64,000 nucleotides of DNA from the NCBI GenBank assembly GCA_041397775.1, contig JAWKWB010000003.1:186001-250000 (forward strand). Reading direction: 5' to 3'. This DNA comes from Ga0077555 sp041397775. Lineage in GTDB: Bacteria; Pseudomonadota; Alphaproteobacteria; Rhizobiales; Hyphomicrobiaceae. This document shows positions 16,947 through 24,009 of the stretch, piece after piece. Every line of letters starts with the position of its first letter. The first letter of the stretch is position 1. The position numbers and the translations under genes are program-made. The notes under the pieces were generated by a model. It searched no databases, was not told where the DNA came from, and saw only the letters and a program-made list of their open reading frames with translations.

Positions 16947-17990
16947 ATGACCGATACAACCGCAGCCGGACTGATCGAGACGGACTGCGTCATCGTCGGC
17001 GCCGGGCCTGTCGGCCTGTTCGCGGTCTTCGAGCTGGGGCTTCTCGACATCCGCGCGCATCTCGTCGACATCCTGGACCGTCCGGGCGGCCAGTGCACGG
17101 AACTCTATCCGGAAAAGCCGATCTACGACATTCCCGCGATCCCCGAGATTTCCGGGCAGGGGCTCACCGACGCCCTGATGACGCAGATCAAGCCGTTCGG
17201 GCCGACGTTCCACTTCAACGAGCGCATCGATGGCCTGCAGAAGGAGGCGGACGGCCGCTTCCGGCTCGTCACGGATGCCGGCAAGACTTTCCTCGCCAAG
17301 GTGGTGGTGATCGCGGCCGGTGGCGGCTCGTTCACGCCCAAGCGTCCGCCGCTGGCGGGCATCGAGGCGTTCGAGGGCAAGGGCGTCCTCTACGCCGTGC
17401 GGCGCATGGAGGACTTCCGGGATCGCGACGTGCTGATCGTCGGCGGCGGTGACAGCGCCCTCGACTGGACGATCAACCTGGCGCCACTGGCGCGCTCGCT
17501 GACGTTGATGCATCGCCGCGACGAATTCCGTGGCGCGCCTCATTCCGTGGAGCGGATGCGGGCACTGGTGGGCGAAGGCAAGGTGCGGTTGCTGATCGGG
17601 CAACTTGCAGGCCTCGATGGCGCGGACGGGGCGCTCGCGGGCGTGACCGTCAAGCACAAGGGCGGCGAGGAGCGGCTCGCGGTCGACCGGATGCTGCCGT
17701 TCTTCGGCCTGACGATGAAGCTCGGGCCGATCGCGGAGTGGGGGCTCAATCTCGAGGAGAACCTCGTTCCCGTCGATACGGCGAAATTCGAGACGAGCAC
17801 GCCCGGCATCTTCGCCATCGGCGACATCAACACGTATCCGGGCAAATTGAAGCTGATCTTGTCGGGGTTCCACGAGGCGGCGCTGATGGCGCAGGCCGCG
17901 CACCGCATGATCTATCCCGACAAGAAGCTCTTGTTCCAGTACACGACGTCGTCCTCCAGCCTGCAGCGCAAGCTCGGCGTGAAGGACTGA
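16947..17990 (+). CDS. Ferredoxin/flavodoxin-NADP reductase, TrxB-like
   Basis: This 347-residue flavoprotein of the thioredoxin-reductase-like FNR class starts at ATG 16947 with a GGGAG site. FAD-binding GAGPVGLFAVFELGL is near the N-terminus, followed by the segment DRPGGQCTELYPEKPIYDIP, typical of this class. The NADP-binding VLIVGGGDSALDW and a basic pair in MHRRDEFRGAPHS, which favours the 2'-phosphate, lie in the middle. The C-terminal FAIGDINTYPGKLKLILSGF closes the FAD site. There is no CxxC redox pair, so it is not a thioredoxin reductase. The adjacent 2Fe-2S ferredoxin is its probable partner. The C-terminal YTTSSSSLQRKLGVKD resembles the FNR C-terminal extension that stacks on the flavin. 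Confidence 0.93.
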   Translation: MTDTTAAGLIETDCVIVGAGPVGLFAVFELGLLDIRAHLVDILDRPGGQCTELYPEKPIYDIPAIPEISGQGLTDALMTQIKPFGPTFHFNERIDGLQKEADGRFRLVTDAGKTFLAKVVVIAAGGGSFTPKRPPLAGIEAFEGKGVLYAVRRMEDFRDRDVLIVGGGDSALDWTINLAPLARSLTLMHRRDEFRGAPHSVERMRALVGEGKVRLLIGQLAGLDGADGALAGVTVKHKGGEERLAVDRMLPFFGLTMKLGPIAEWGLNLEENLVPVDTAKFETSTPGIFAIGDINTYPGKLKLILSGFHEAALMAQAAHRMIYPDKKLLFQYTTSSSSLQRKLGVKD

Positions 17991-18041
17991 GGCGAGACGG
18001 CTGCCCTTTCGCAACCGTGTTCGTGCGGCGGCTCGGCGCGT

Positions 18042-19292
18042 TCAGCGCCGACCCCCCTTGGCGAGGGACAGCGCGATGCCGACGGCCGTGCGCAGCGGCG
18101 CAGGCATGGCTTCCACGCCCGCCTTCAAGCGGCGTCGTAAACCCAGATAGCCGCTGGTATAGAGGCTGCCCGCCGTCGTCAGCGCCAGGGCATGGTCGTG
18201 GACGGCCAGGATGCCATTGGCGAAATCCAACTTGTAGTCGTGGCGCGGCGGCAGCAGGTCCAGCCGGTGGACGCCGTGCGCATAGCAGGACTCGATCAGG
18301 TGCTCGAGCAGGAGCGCACCGGCACCTGCCTTTTCGAACTTCCCGGAGTAGACGGCCACGTGCAGGAAGCGCGTTCCCGCGTTGTCGATGACGATCTGCT
18401 GGGCGGCGATCTCGTTGCCGCTCTTGATCGAGAGAACCTTGCAGTCGACGGGATGGGGGCCTGGTCCACAGACGTCGCGGAAGAAGGCTTCGAAGCGCTT
18501 GTCGGCGAGCGCGGGTGAAACTTTCGCCTGCGTCTTCAGCCATACGCGCTTCAGCAGGATGGCGTAGCTGGCAAGTTGGGCTGCGTCCTGGCTGCCCGCA
18601 TGGCAATCGAAGGTGACGGGGCCGCGTTCCTGCAGGCGCCGCAATTGGCGACGGCGGTTCTTCACGCGCCCCTTGGAGGGATGGGCGGCCATGTAGCTTG
18701 CGAAATCGCTTGCGCTGCGCAAGTCGAGGAACGGGGCCTCCTCGGTGGCGGTGACGCGCATGCCCAGCGATTTCAGCAAGGGGGCGACGACGGCATCCTC
18801 GCGCACCTTGCGCAGGTTGGCGACATCGGCGCGCGTTTCTGCAATGCAGTAGTGCCACGCCTGTGTCAGGCACTCCAGGTTCTGGGCCTCGGGTGCCGCA
18901 ATCACGTCGCCGTACTGGGAAACCGGCTCACCCAGCCAGATGAGTTGCTTGAGGCCGGTCTTGCGCCGTACGACCAGCGGCATGACGAGCGCCAGCTGGC
19001 CGCAGATGCGGCCGGTGACGACAGCGAGCCGGTTGGGCCCCGTGTTTCCGTTTCCGGCGATGTAGTTCCGGCACCAGTGCCAGCACCAATTGAAGCTCTG
19101 GAATACCTGTTCGGGGCGCCCGGCGCGGCCGACGAGGGCATCCCATTCCGGCGCCAGGCCGGACAAGGCACCAATGTCGGTGACGAGGGCCAGTTCGAGC
19201 CCCGACCCGGCGGCACGTACCGTGGCGCTGCCGGCAACTGTTGCACTTCGCTCTGCCAAAATATCCGAGCGTGTCAGTGCCATCTCGGCCAT
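18042..19292 (-). CDS. GNAT-type acyltransferase, CelD/BioF2-like
   Basis: This 416-residue cytoplasmic protein starts at ATG 19292, preceded by AGGGG. The N-terminal half has LAPEWDALVGRAGRPEQVFQ, and the C-terminal half is an acetyltransferase-like fold with NEIAAQQIVIDNAGTRFLHV, SGKFEKAGAGALLLEHLIES and RLDLLPPRHDYKLDFANG. This is the pattern of the CelD/cellulose-biosynthesis or BioF2-like acetyltransferase family, often linked to exopolysaccharide or peptidoglycan-precursor decoration. No polysaccharide genes surround it. It is monocistronic, convergent with the ferredoxin reductase gene, and its 5' side faces two hairpin repeats at 19346-19513. Confidence 0.82.
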   Translation of the reverse strand: MAEMALTRSDILAERSATVAGSATVRAAGSGLELALVTDIGALSGLAPEWDALVGRAGRPEQVFQSFNWCWHWCRNYIAGNGNTGPNRLAVVTGRICGQLALVMPLVVRRKTGLKQLIWLGEPVSQYGDVIAAPEAQNLECLTQAWHYCIAETRADVANLRKVREDAVVAPLLKSLGMRVTATEEAPFLDLRSASDFASYMAAHPSKGRVKNRRRQLRRLQERGPVTFDCHAGSQDAAQLASYAILLKRVWLKTQAKVSPALADKRFEAFFRDVCGPGPHPVDCKVLSIKSGNEIAAQQIVIDNAGTRFLHVAVYSGKFEKAGAGALLLEHLIESCYAHGVHRLDLLPPRHDYKLDFANGILAVHDHALALTTAGSLYTSGYLGLRRRLKAGVEAMPAPLRTAVGIALSLAKGGRR

Positions 19293-19345
19293 GTCTCATC
19301 CCCTGCCGGACGGTTCCTGGATGCGGGAGCGGAACCGTTGAAAAG

Positions 19346-19420
19346 CTAGTGTCCCGACCGCAAAGTCCGCCTCGTTCCTCTGCGGGCTTGGAACGGACAT
19401 TGCAGTCGAAGGGACACTAG
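19346..19420. repeat. CTAG-bounded hairpin element A
   Basis: This is a 75-bp imperfect palindrome. The outer arms CTAGTGTCCC and GGGACACTAG match perfectly (10 bp). The inner arms GACCGCAAAGTCCG and CGGACATTGCAGTC pair at 12 of 14 positions, and about 24 bp of loop lies between them. It is homologous, in reverse orientation, to the degenerate copy at 39684-39758, including the loop. Confidence 0.85.
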
Positions 19421-19432
19421 AAAAACCATTGG

Positions 19433-19513
19433 CTTAGTGTGGCGCCACGATGGGAAGTCCGCTTGACGAGCCAACGGACAAGAAGGGAGCGGACTTCCAA
19501 TCCGCCACACTCG
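19433..19513. repeat. Hairpin element B
   Basis: This is an 81-bp imperfect palindrome 12 bp after element A. The outer arms are CTTAGTGTGGCG and CGCCACACTCG, and the inner arms GGAAGTCCGC and GCGGACTTCC are a perfect 10-bp match. Its outer end keeps the TAGTGTGG theme of the family, but the stem sequence differs from element A. Confidence 0.8.
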
Positions 19514-19547
19514 TGGGAACAATGGTGACGGCGTGCCTAATCAGCGG

Positions 19548-19916
19548 TTAAGCCGCGAAGACAATCTCGATCAAGCCCAGCAACATCATTAACGCGGCGG
19601 AAATCCAAAGGAACATTTTGGCACGTCGCGTGGGGGCGATGCCCGTCAGGATGAGCAACGTGCCGAGACCGGCGGCCAGCGCCAGGTTGACGCTGGCGGC
19701 TCCAAGCGTGCCGATGACCTTGCCGGGCTGCACCTTGGCCTCGAGTGCGAAGGCTACGGCGAGGCCCAGGAGCATGGTCCCCAGCAACCGGGGCCAGAAC
19801 GGGTCGTCGACGCGCGCCAGACCCAGGACGCGCGCGAGGAGGCGGGGCGCCAGCAGAAGGACGAGCCCCGCCGACAGCTTCAAGACGAGCTCGATCCACA
19901 AGACCTGATGAGACAT
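19548..19916 (-). CDS. Small integral membrane protein, unknown function
   Basis: This 122-residue protein consists almost entirely of four hydrophobic helices: LWIELVLKLSAGLVLLLAP, PFWPRLLGTMLLGLAVAFAL, NLALAAGLGTLLILTGI and MFLWISAALMMLLGLIEIVF. Charged residues sit between helices, the organisation of a DoxX/YqjF-like or similar four-helix membrane protein. I do not recognise a specific family signature. It starts at ATG 19916 and lies 46 bp downstream of the GMC oxidoreductase gene, so the two may be co-transcribed. Confidence 0.75.
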   Translation of the reverse strand: MSHQVLWIELVLKLSAGLVLLLAPRLLARVLGLARVDDPFWPRLLGTMLLGLAVAFALEAKVQPGKVIGTLGAASVNLALAAGLGTLLILTGIAPTRRAKMFLWISAALMMLLGLIEIVFAA

Positions 19917-19962
19917 GCCGCGCGCCGCCCTTCTCCGTCGCCCTCCAGACCTGCCGCAGCGC

Positions 19963-21609
19963 TCACTCCGGCGTGACGATCGGCTCGGGTGCCGCCTTGC
20001 CGAGGATCATGTCGGAGGCCTTGTCGGCGATCATCATGGTCGCGGCGTTGAGGTTGGCGGAGAGCATCGTCGGCATGACCGAGGCATCGACCACGCGCAG
20101 GCCCTCCAGGCCGTGGACGCGCAGGTTGTCGTCGACGACGGCCATGCGGTCGCTCGCGGGGCCCATGCGGCAGGAGCCGTTGGGGTGGAACGTGGTGGTC
20201 GCGCGTTCCTTGGCGGCGCCCAGAAGCTCGTCGTCGGACTGGATATCGTCGCCGGGGAAGTCCTCGCGCAGGTAGTAGGGCTCGAGCGGCTTCGTGCGAA
20301 GCAGATTGCGCGCCAGCTTCATGGCGGCCAGCAGCACGCGGCGATCCTCCTCCTCGGTCAGGTAGTTGGGCTGGATGATCGGCGGCGCGAACGGATCGGC
20401 GCTGCGGATATGCACAAAGCCCTTGCTCTCCGGCCGCTGCTGCCAGGAGGCGACCGTCATGCCCGGCTCTTTCTCGAGCTCGCCCTGGACGCCTTCGCGA
20501 TAGCTCGCGGGCGTGAACGTCAACTGGATGTCGGACGTCTGGATGTCGGGATGCGAGCGCCAGAATGCGTAGACGAGGGTCGGCGACTGGGCGAGGATGC
20601 CTTTGCGGGTGAAGGCCCACTTGGCGACCTCGGAGGCGAGCTTGAGGCCACGCACACGCTCGTTGATGGTCTCGATGTTCTTGACGCGGGCGACGAAGCG
20701 CGGCGCGTAGTGGTCCTTGAGGCTCTCGCCGACGCCGGGCAGTGCGTGCTTGACGGTGATGCCGTGTTGGCCGAGCAATTCGGGCGCGCCGATGCCCGAC
20801 AGCTGCAGGAGCTGCGGCGAGTTATAGCTGCCGCCCGACAGGATCACCTCCTTGCGGGCGCGGACCTCGACGGGGGCGCCGCCGCGTCCGCCCCGGGCGT
20901 AGCGGACGCCGACCGCGCGCTTGCCTTCGAGGATGATCTCGGTGGCGTGCGCATGCGTGCGGATGGCGAGGTTCTGGCGGTTCTTGACGGGATGCAGGAA
21001 GGCGCGCGCCGCGCTCATGCGGCGGCCCTTGTAGATCGTGCGCTGCGAGTAGGAGATGCCTTCCTGGCGCGCGCCGTTGTAGTCGGGATTGCGGGGGATG
21101 CCCAGGGTCGTGGCCCCCTCGATGAAGGCCTCGCACAGCGGGTGGATCCAGTCGATGTCGGTGACGGCGAGCCCGCCGTCCTTGCCGCGGTAGGTGGAAT
21201 CGCCTTCGCCGACGCGATTTTCCAGGCGCCGGAAGTAGGGCAGGACGTCCGAATAGCCCCAGCCGCGGTTGCCGTACTGCGACCAGCTATTGAAATCGAG
21301 GCGCTGGCCGCGGTTGTAGACGTGGCCGTTGATGGAGGACGAGCCGCCCAGCGTCTTGCCGCGCGGGGCATGGATGCGGCGGCCGCCGGTCCACTCGCTG
21401 GGCTCCATGCTGTAGAGCCAGTTCACCTTGGGGTGATAGAAGGTCTTGATGAAGCCGGCGGGGATGTGGATCCACGGCAGCCAGTCGCTGGGGCCGGCTT
21501 CCAGCACACACACGGACATGTTCGGGTCGGCGCTCAAGCGATTGGCGAGCACGCAGCCCGCCGAGCCCGCACCCACGATCACGTAATCGAATGTCTCCGA
21601 GGCCGCCAC
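19963..21609 (-). CDS. GMC-family FAD oxidoreductase (choline/alcohol dehydrogenase type)
   Basis: This 548-residue flavoenzyme has a GTG start at 21609 with AGGAGA 7 nt upstream. FAD-binding VIVGAGSAGCVLANRLS lies at residues 10-26, GMC signature 1 (RGKTLGGSSSINGHVYNRG) near residue 85 and signature 2 (LSGGSYNSPQLLQLSGIG) near 260. The active-site His is in TTFHPNGSCRMG and the C-terminal partner Asn in ANLNAATMMIADK. Members oxidise choline, glucose or aliphatic and polyethylene-glycol alcohols, and the substrate here is open. An alpha/beta-hydrolase and a 3-hydroxyisobutyrate dehydrogenase homologue lie upstream on the same strand, so the four minus-strand genes from 23526 to 19548 may form one unit. 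Confidence 0.92.
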   Translation of the reverse strand: MAASETFDYVIVGAGSAGCVLANRLSADPNMSVCVLEAGPSDWLPWIHIPAGFIKTFYHPKVNWLYSMEPSEWTGGRRIHAPRGKTLGGSSSINGHVYNRGQRLDFNSWSQYGNRGWGYSDVLPYFRRLENRVGEGDSTYRGKDGGLAVTDIDWIHPLCEAFIEGATTLGIPRNPDYNGARQEGISYSQRTIYKGRRMSAARAFLHPVKNRQNLAIRTHAHATEIILEGKRAVGVRYARGGRGGAPVEVRARKEVILSGGSYNSPQLLQLSGIGAPELLGQHGITVKHALPGVGESLKDHYAPRFVARVKNIETINERVRGLKLASEVAKWAFTRKGILAQSPTLVYAFWRSHPDIQTSDIQLTFTPASYREGVQGELEKEPGMTVASWQQRPESKGFVHIRSADPFAPPIIQPNYLTEEEDRRVLLAAMKLARNLLRTKPLEPYYLREDFPGDDIQSDDELLGAAKERATTTFHPNGSCRMGPASDRMAVVDDNLRVHGLEGLRVVDASVMPTMLSANLNAATMMIADKASDMILGKAAPEPIVTPE

Positions 21610-21706
21610 GGCGTTTCTCCTGTATTATTTTCTGCTCAGGCGATGCCACAGGGGAGCACAGGTCCGCAAGATGGCGTGTGGCCACTGCCTGCAGCGCTGC
21701 CATGTC

Positions 21707-22612
21707 TCAGGCGTCGAGGAAGCCGTCGAGGTGGGCGAGCACGGCTTCCGGCGCTTCCTCGGCGAGATAGTGTCCGCTTTGTACCGCCGCGCCCGTCACG
21801 GGACCTGCCGCATACTGCCGCCAGATCGCCAGCGCGTCGTACCATTGGCCGATCTTGCCCTTCTCGCCCCACAAGACCAGCAGCGGGCACTGGATCTTCC
21901 TGCCCGCGGCGCGGCTGGCGCGGTCGTCGACGAGATCGATCGTGGCGGCGGCCCGGTAGTCCTCGCACATACCGCGGATCATCTCGGGCGTGCGGGCGAA
22001 GCGGAGATAATCGGCCAGGGCGTCCGGATGGAAGAAGCCGTCGTCCTTGGGCTCGCGCGAGGTATGCGCACGGAACCAGGCGTCGGGCGCGGCGCTGATG
22101 ACGTTCTCGGGGAAGGGATGGGGCTGGGCGAACCAGAACCAGTGATAGTAGCCCAGGCCGAACGCCATATCCGCGCGCTCGAAATGCTCGATGGTCGGAA
22201 TGATGTCGAGCAGCGCCATCTTCTCGACGCGGGCGGGGTGATCGAGGGCCAGCCGGTGGGCGACGCGCGCGCCCCGGTCATGCGCCACCACCTGGAACTG
22301 TACGTGCCCGAGCGCCTGCATGAGCTCGACCAGATCGAGGGCCATGCGCGTCTTGGCATAAGGGGCGTGATCGGGCGTGGCCGGCGGCTTCATCGACCCG
22401 CCGTAGCCGCGCAGGTCGGGCGCGATCACCGAGAAGCGCTGCGCCAGGACGGGCGCCACCTTGTGCCACATGGCGTGGGTTTGCGGGTTGCCGTGCAGCA
22501 AGAGCAGCGGTGGGCCGGAGCCCCCCCGGCGCAGGCGGATCGGGCCTTCGGGGGTATCGACGGTGACGAGTTCGAAATCCTGGAAGAACATGGCTTGCTT
22601 TTCGGCGTTCAT
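21707..22612 (-). CDS. Haloacetate (fluoroacetate) dehalogenase-like alpha/beta hydrolase
   Basis: This is a 301-residue alpha/beta hydrolase from ATG 22612 (a second ATG at 22591). The oxyanion segment LLHGNPQTHAMWHKVAP is at 38-54, and the nucleophile elbow HDRGARVAHRLALDHP gives Asp112, Arg113 and Arg116. Asp136 follows, then His157-Trp158 (YYHWFW), Tyr219 (MCEDY) and the catalytic His281 (QSGHYLAEEAP). These match position by position the carboxylate-binding arginines, the halide-pocket His-Trp-Tyr and the triad described for fluoroacetate dehalogenase RPA1163. The Trp185 of that enzyme is not conserved. Defluorination is plausible but unproven, and epoxide-hydrolase-like activity is the alternative. 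Confidence 0.85.
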   Translation of the reverse strand: MNAEKQAMFFQDFELVTVDTPEGPIRLRRGGSGPPLLLLHGNPQTHAMWHKVAPVLAQRFSVIAPDLRGYGGSMKPPATPDHAPYAKTRMALDLVELMQALGHVQFQVVAHDRGARVAHRLALDHPARVEKMALLDIIPTIEHFERADMAFGLGYYHWFWFAQPHPFPENVISAAPDAWFRAHTSREPKDDGFFHPDALADYLRFARTPEMIRGMCEDYRAAATIDLVDDRASRAAGRKIQCPLLVLWGEKGKIGQWYDALAIWRQYAAGPVTGAAVQSGHYLAEEAPEAVLAHLDGFLDA

Positions 22613-22641
22613 CGGGGATGGTCGACTAATGAGGGCGGGCT

Positions 22642-23526
22642 TTACGTCTCGTCGCGTTCGGGCCAGAGCGTGAGGATGGCAGTGCCGTCCTGCTCCGACT
22701 TGCCCTGGGCGTTGAGCAGACGATAGAGCGTCAGCGCCTGCCCCGCCATGGGCAAGGCCAGTTTCTTGTCGTGCGCGGCGTCGTTGAGCATTTCCAGATC
22801 CTTGAGAACCTGGCGGGCATAGCCACGCGGGGCGAAGTCGCGCGCGATCATACGCTCGAAGAGAACCGGCAACAGGTTCGAACCGGCGTGCCCCGTCGCC
22901 AGGGCCTCGGGAACCTTGGCCGCATCGATGCCGTAGGCTTCCGCCAGCCGCAGGGCTTCGGCGATGACGCAATAGTTGGTGAGAACGAGCGCCTGGTTGA
23001 CGAGCTTGGTTGCCTGACCCGCTCCCACCGCCCCCATGTGCGTGAAACGGCCCAACTGCTCCATGACCGGGCGGACGGCGGTGATCGCGGTGCCGTCGCC
23101 CCCGGCCATGATGGCGAGCGTGCCGGTCTCGGCGGCCCCCGGACCTCCCGACACAGGGGCATCGATGAAATCCATGGCCGTGACCGACGCGAGCACGGCA
23201 GCGAGCCGCTTCGTCTCCGCGATCTCGCAGGTGGACAGGTCGACGAGTACGCGGGCCCGTGCGGCGCCCGCCGAGGTCAGGCCATCGGCGCCTTCGATGA
23301 CGCTGGTGAGCGCCGCCGTCGTCGTCAGGGATGCGAGGACGATGTCGCTGGAGCGGGCGACATCGGCCGGCGAGGTGGCGGCTTCCACGCCCCAGGCGGC
23401 GGCCGCCGCGATCTGCCCAGGCCGGATATCGTAGCCGACGACGCGGTGTCCAAGGCCACACAGACGGCGCGTGGCCCCGGCACCCATGAGGCCCAGACCG
23501 ATGAAGCCGATGACGGGGTGGGGCAT
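22642..23526 (-). CDS. NAD-binding 3-hydroxyisobutyrate dehydrogenase family protein
   Basis: This 294-residue beta-hydroxyacid dehydrogenase starts at ATG 23526 with AGGAGC 5 nt upstream. The Rossmann motif IGFIGLGLMGAGATRRL is at the N-terminus, DAPVSGGPGAAETGTLAIM is the substrate-binding signature, and the catalytic Lys is in AGQATKLVNQAL. The coenzyme strand ends YDIRP, where the Asp suggests NAD rather than NADP. Family members act on 3-hydroxyisobutyrate, tartronate semialdehyde or 6-phosphogluconate-like acids. The dehalogenase-like gene follows 29 bp downstream, so the two are probably co-transcribed. Confidence 0.9.
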   Translation of the reverse strand: MPHPVIGFIGLGLMGAGATRRLCGLGHRVVGYDIRPGQIAAAAAWGVEAATSPADVARSSDIVLASLTTTAALTSVIEGADGLTSAGAARARVLVDLSTCEIAETKRLAAVLASVTAMDFIDAPVSGGPGAAETGTLAIMAGGDGTAITAVRPVMEQLGRFTHMGAVGAGQATKLVNQALVLTNYCVIAEALRLAEAYGIDAAKVPEALATGHAGSNLLPVLFERMIARDFAPRGYARQVLKDLEMLNDAAHDKKLALPMAGQALTLYRLLNAQGKSEQDGTAILTLWPERDET

Positions 23527-23727
23527 ACGGCGCTCCTGGCATGACGTGGCGATCTGCATCAGTCGCATCGCAGACCCTTGGTCCACAAGCCCCGTCTGGT
23601 TGCAGCCGCGCGCGGACGCTATATGGTCGGGGGCAAGCCGGCAGGGGCGCACGCAGGAGGCCAAACAGGCCCCCGGCGCACTGGTGCATGGGCGATGCGA
23701 CGAGAACGGCAGATGCTGGAGGCCGCT

Positions 23728-24009
23728 ATGACTGCAGGACTGGACGAGCGCCGCCGCCGCGCGGTCTATCGGGCCATGCATCGAGGCACGAAGGAAATGG
23801 ACTGGATGCTCGGCCGCTATGCCAATGCCAGCCTTGCCGCGATGAGCGACGCGGAGCTGACCGAGTTCGAGACGCTGCTGGCCATGCCCGATCCGCAGTT
23901 GCAGGTGTGGCTGATGGGGGGCGAGCGCTTCGACGACAGCGAGATGGCGCCGCTGCTGCGGCGCATCCGCTCGTTCAACGGTATCGAGGATGGGGACCAG
24001 CAGCGGTGA
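23728..24009 (+). CDS. sdhE: FAD assembly factor SdhE
   Basis: This 93-residue small helical protein helps attach FAD covalently to the flavoprotein subunit of succinate dehydrogenase. ATG 23728 was chosen because GGAGG lies 6 nt upstream and the product then has the normal SdhE length; the open frame extends 50 codons further up. The signature RAMHRGTKEMDWMLGRY includes the conserved RG-xx-E motif that contacts the flavoprotein. The rest (FETLLAMPDPQLQVWLMGGE) is also typical. Its stop overlaps the GTG start of mfd (GTGA at 24006-24009). The sdhE-mfd pairing is, as I recall it, common in Alphaproteobacteria. Confidence 0.92.
   Translation: MTAGLDERRRRAVYRAMHRGTKEMDWMLGRYANASLAAMSDAELTEFETLLAMPDPQLQVWLMGGERFDDSEMAPLLRRIRSFNGIEDGDQQR

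Noticed and set aside
19915..22098. 727-codon plus-strand frame over the GMC oxidoreductase gene
   Set aside because: It is antisense to a clear GMC enzyme with all family motifs; the composition is that of a shadow frame.
22860..22885. tRNA T-loop-like sequence GGTTCGAACC
   Set aside because: It lies inside the 3-hydroxyisobutyrate dehydrogenase gene and no cloverleaf can be built around it.
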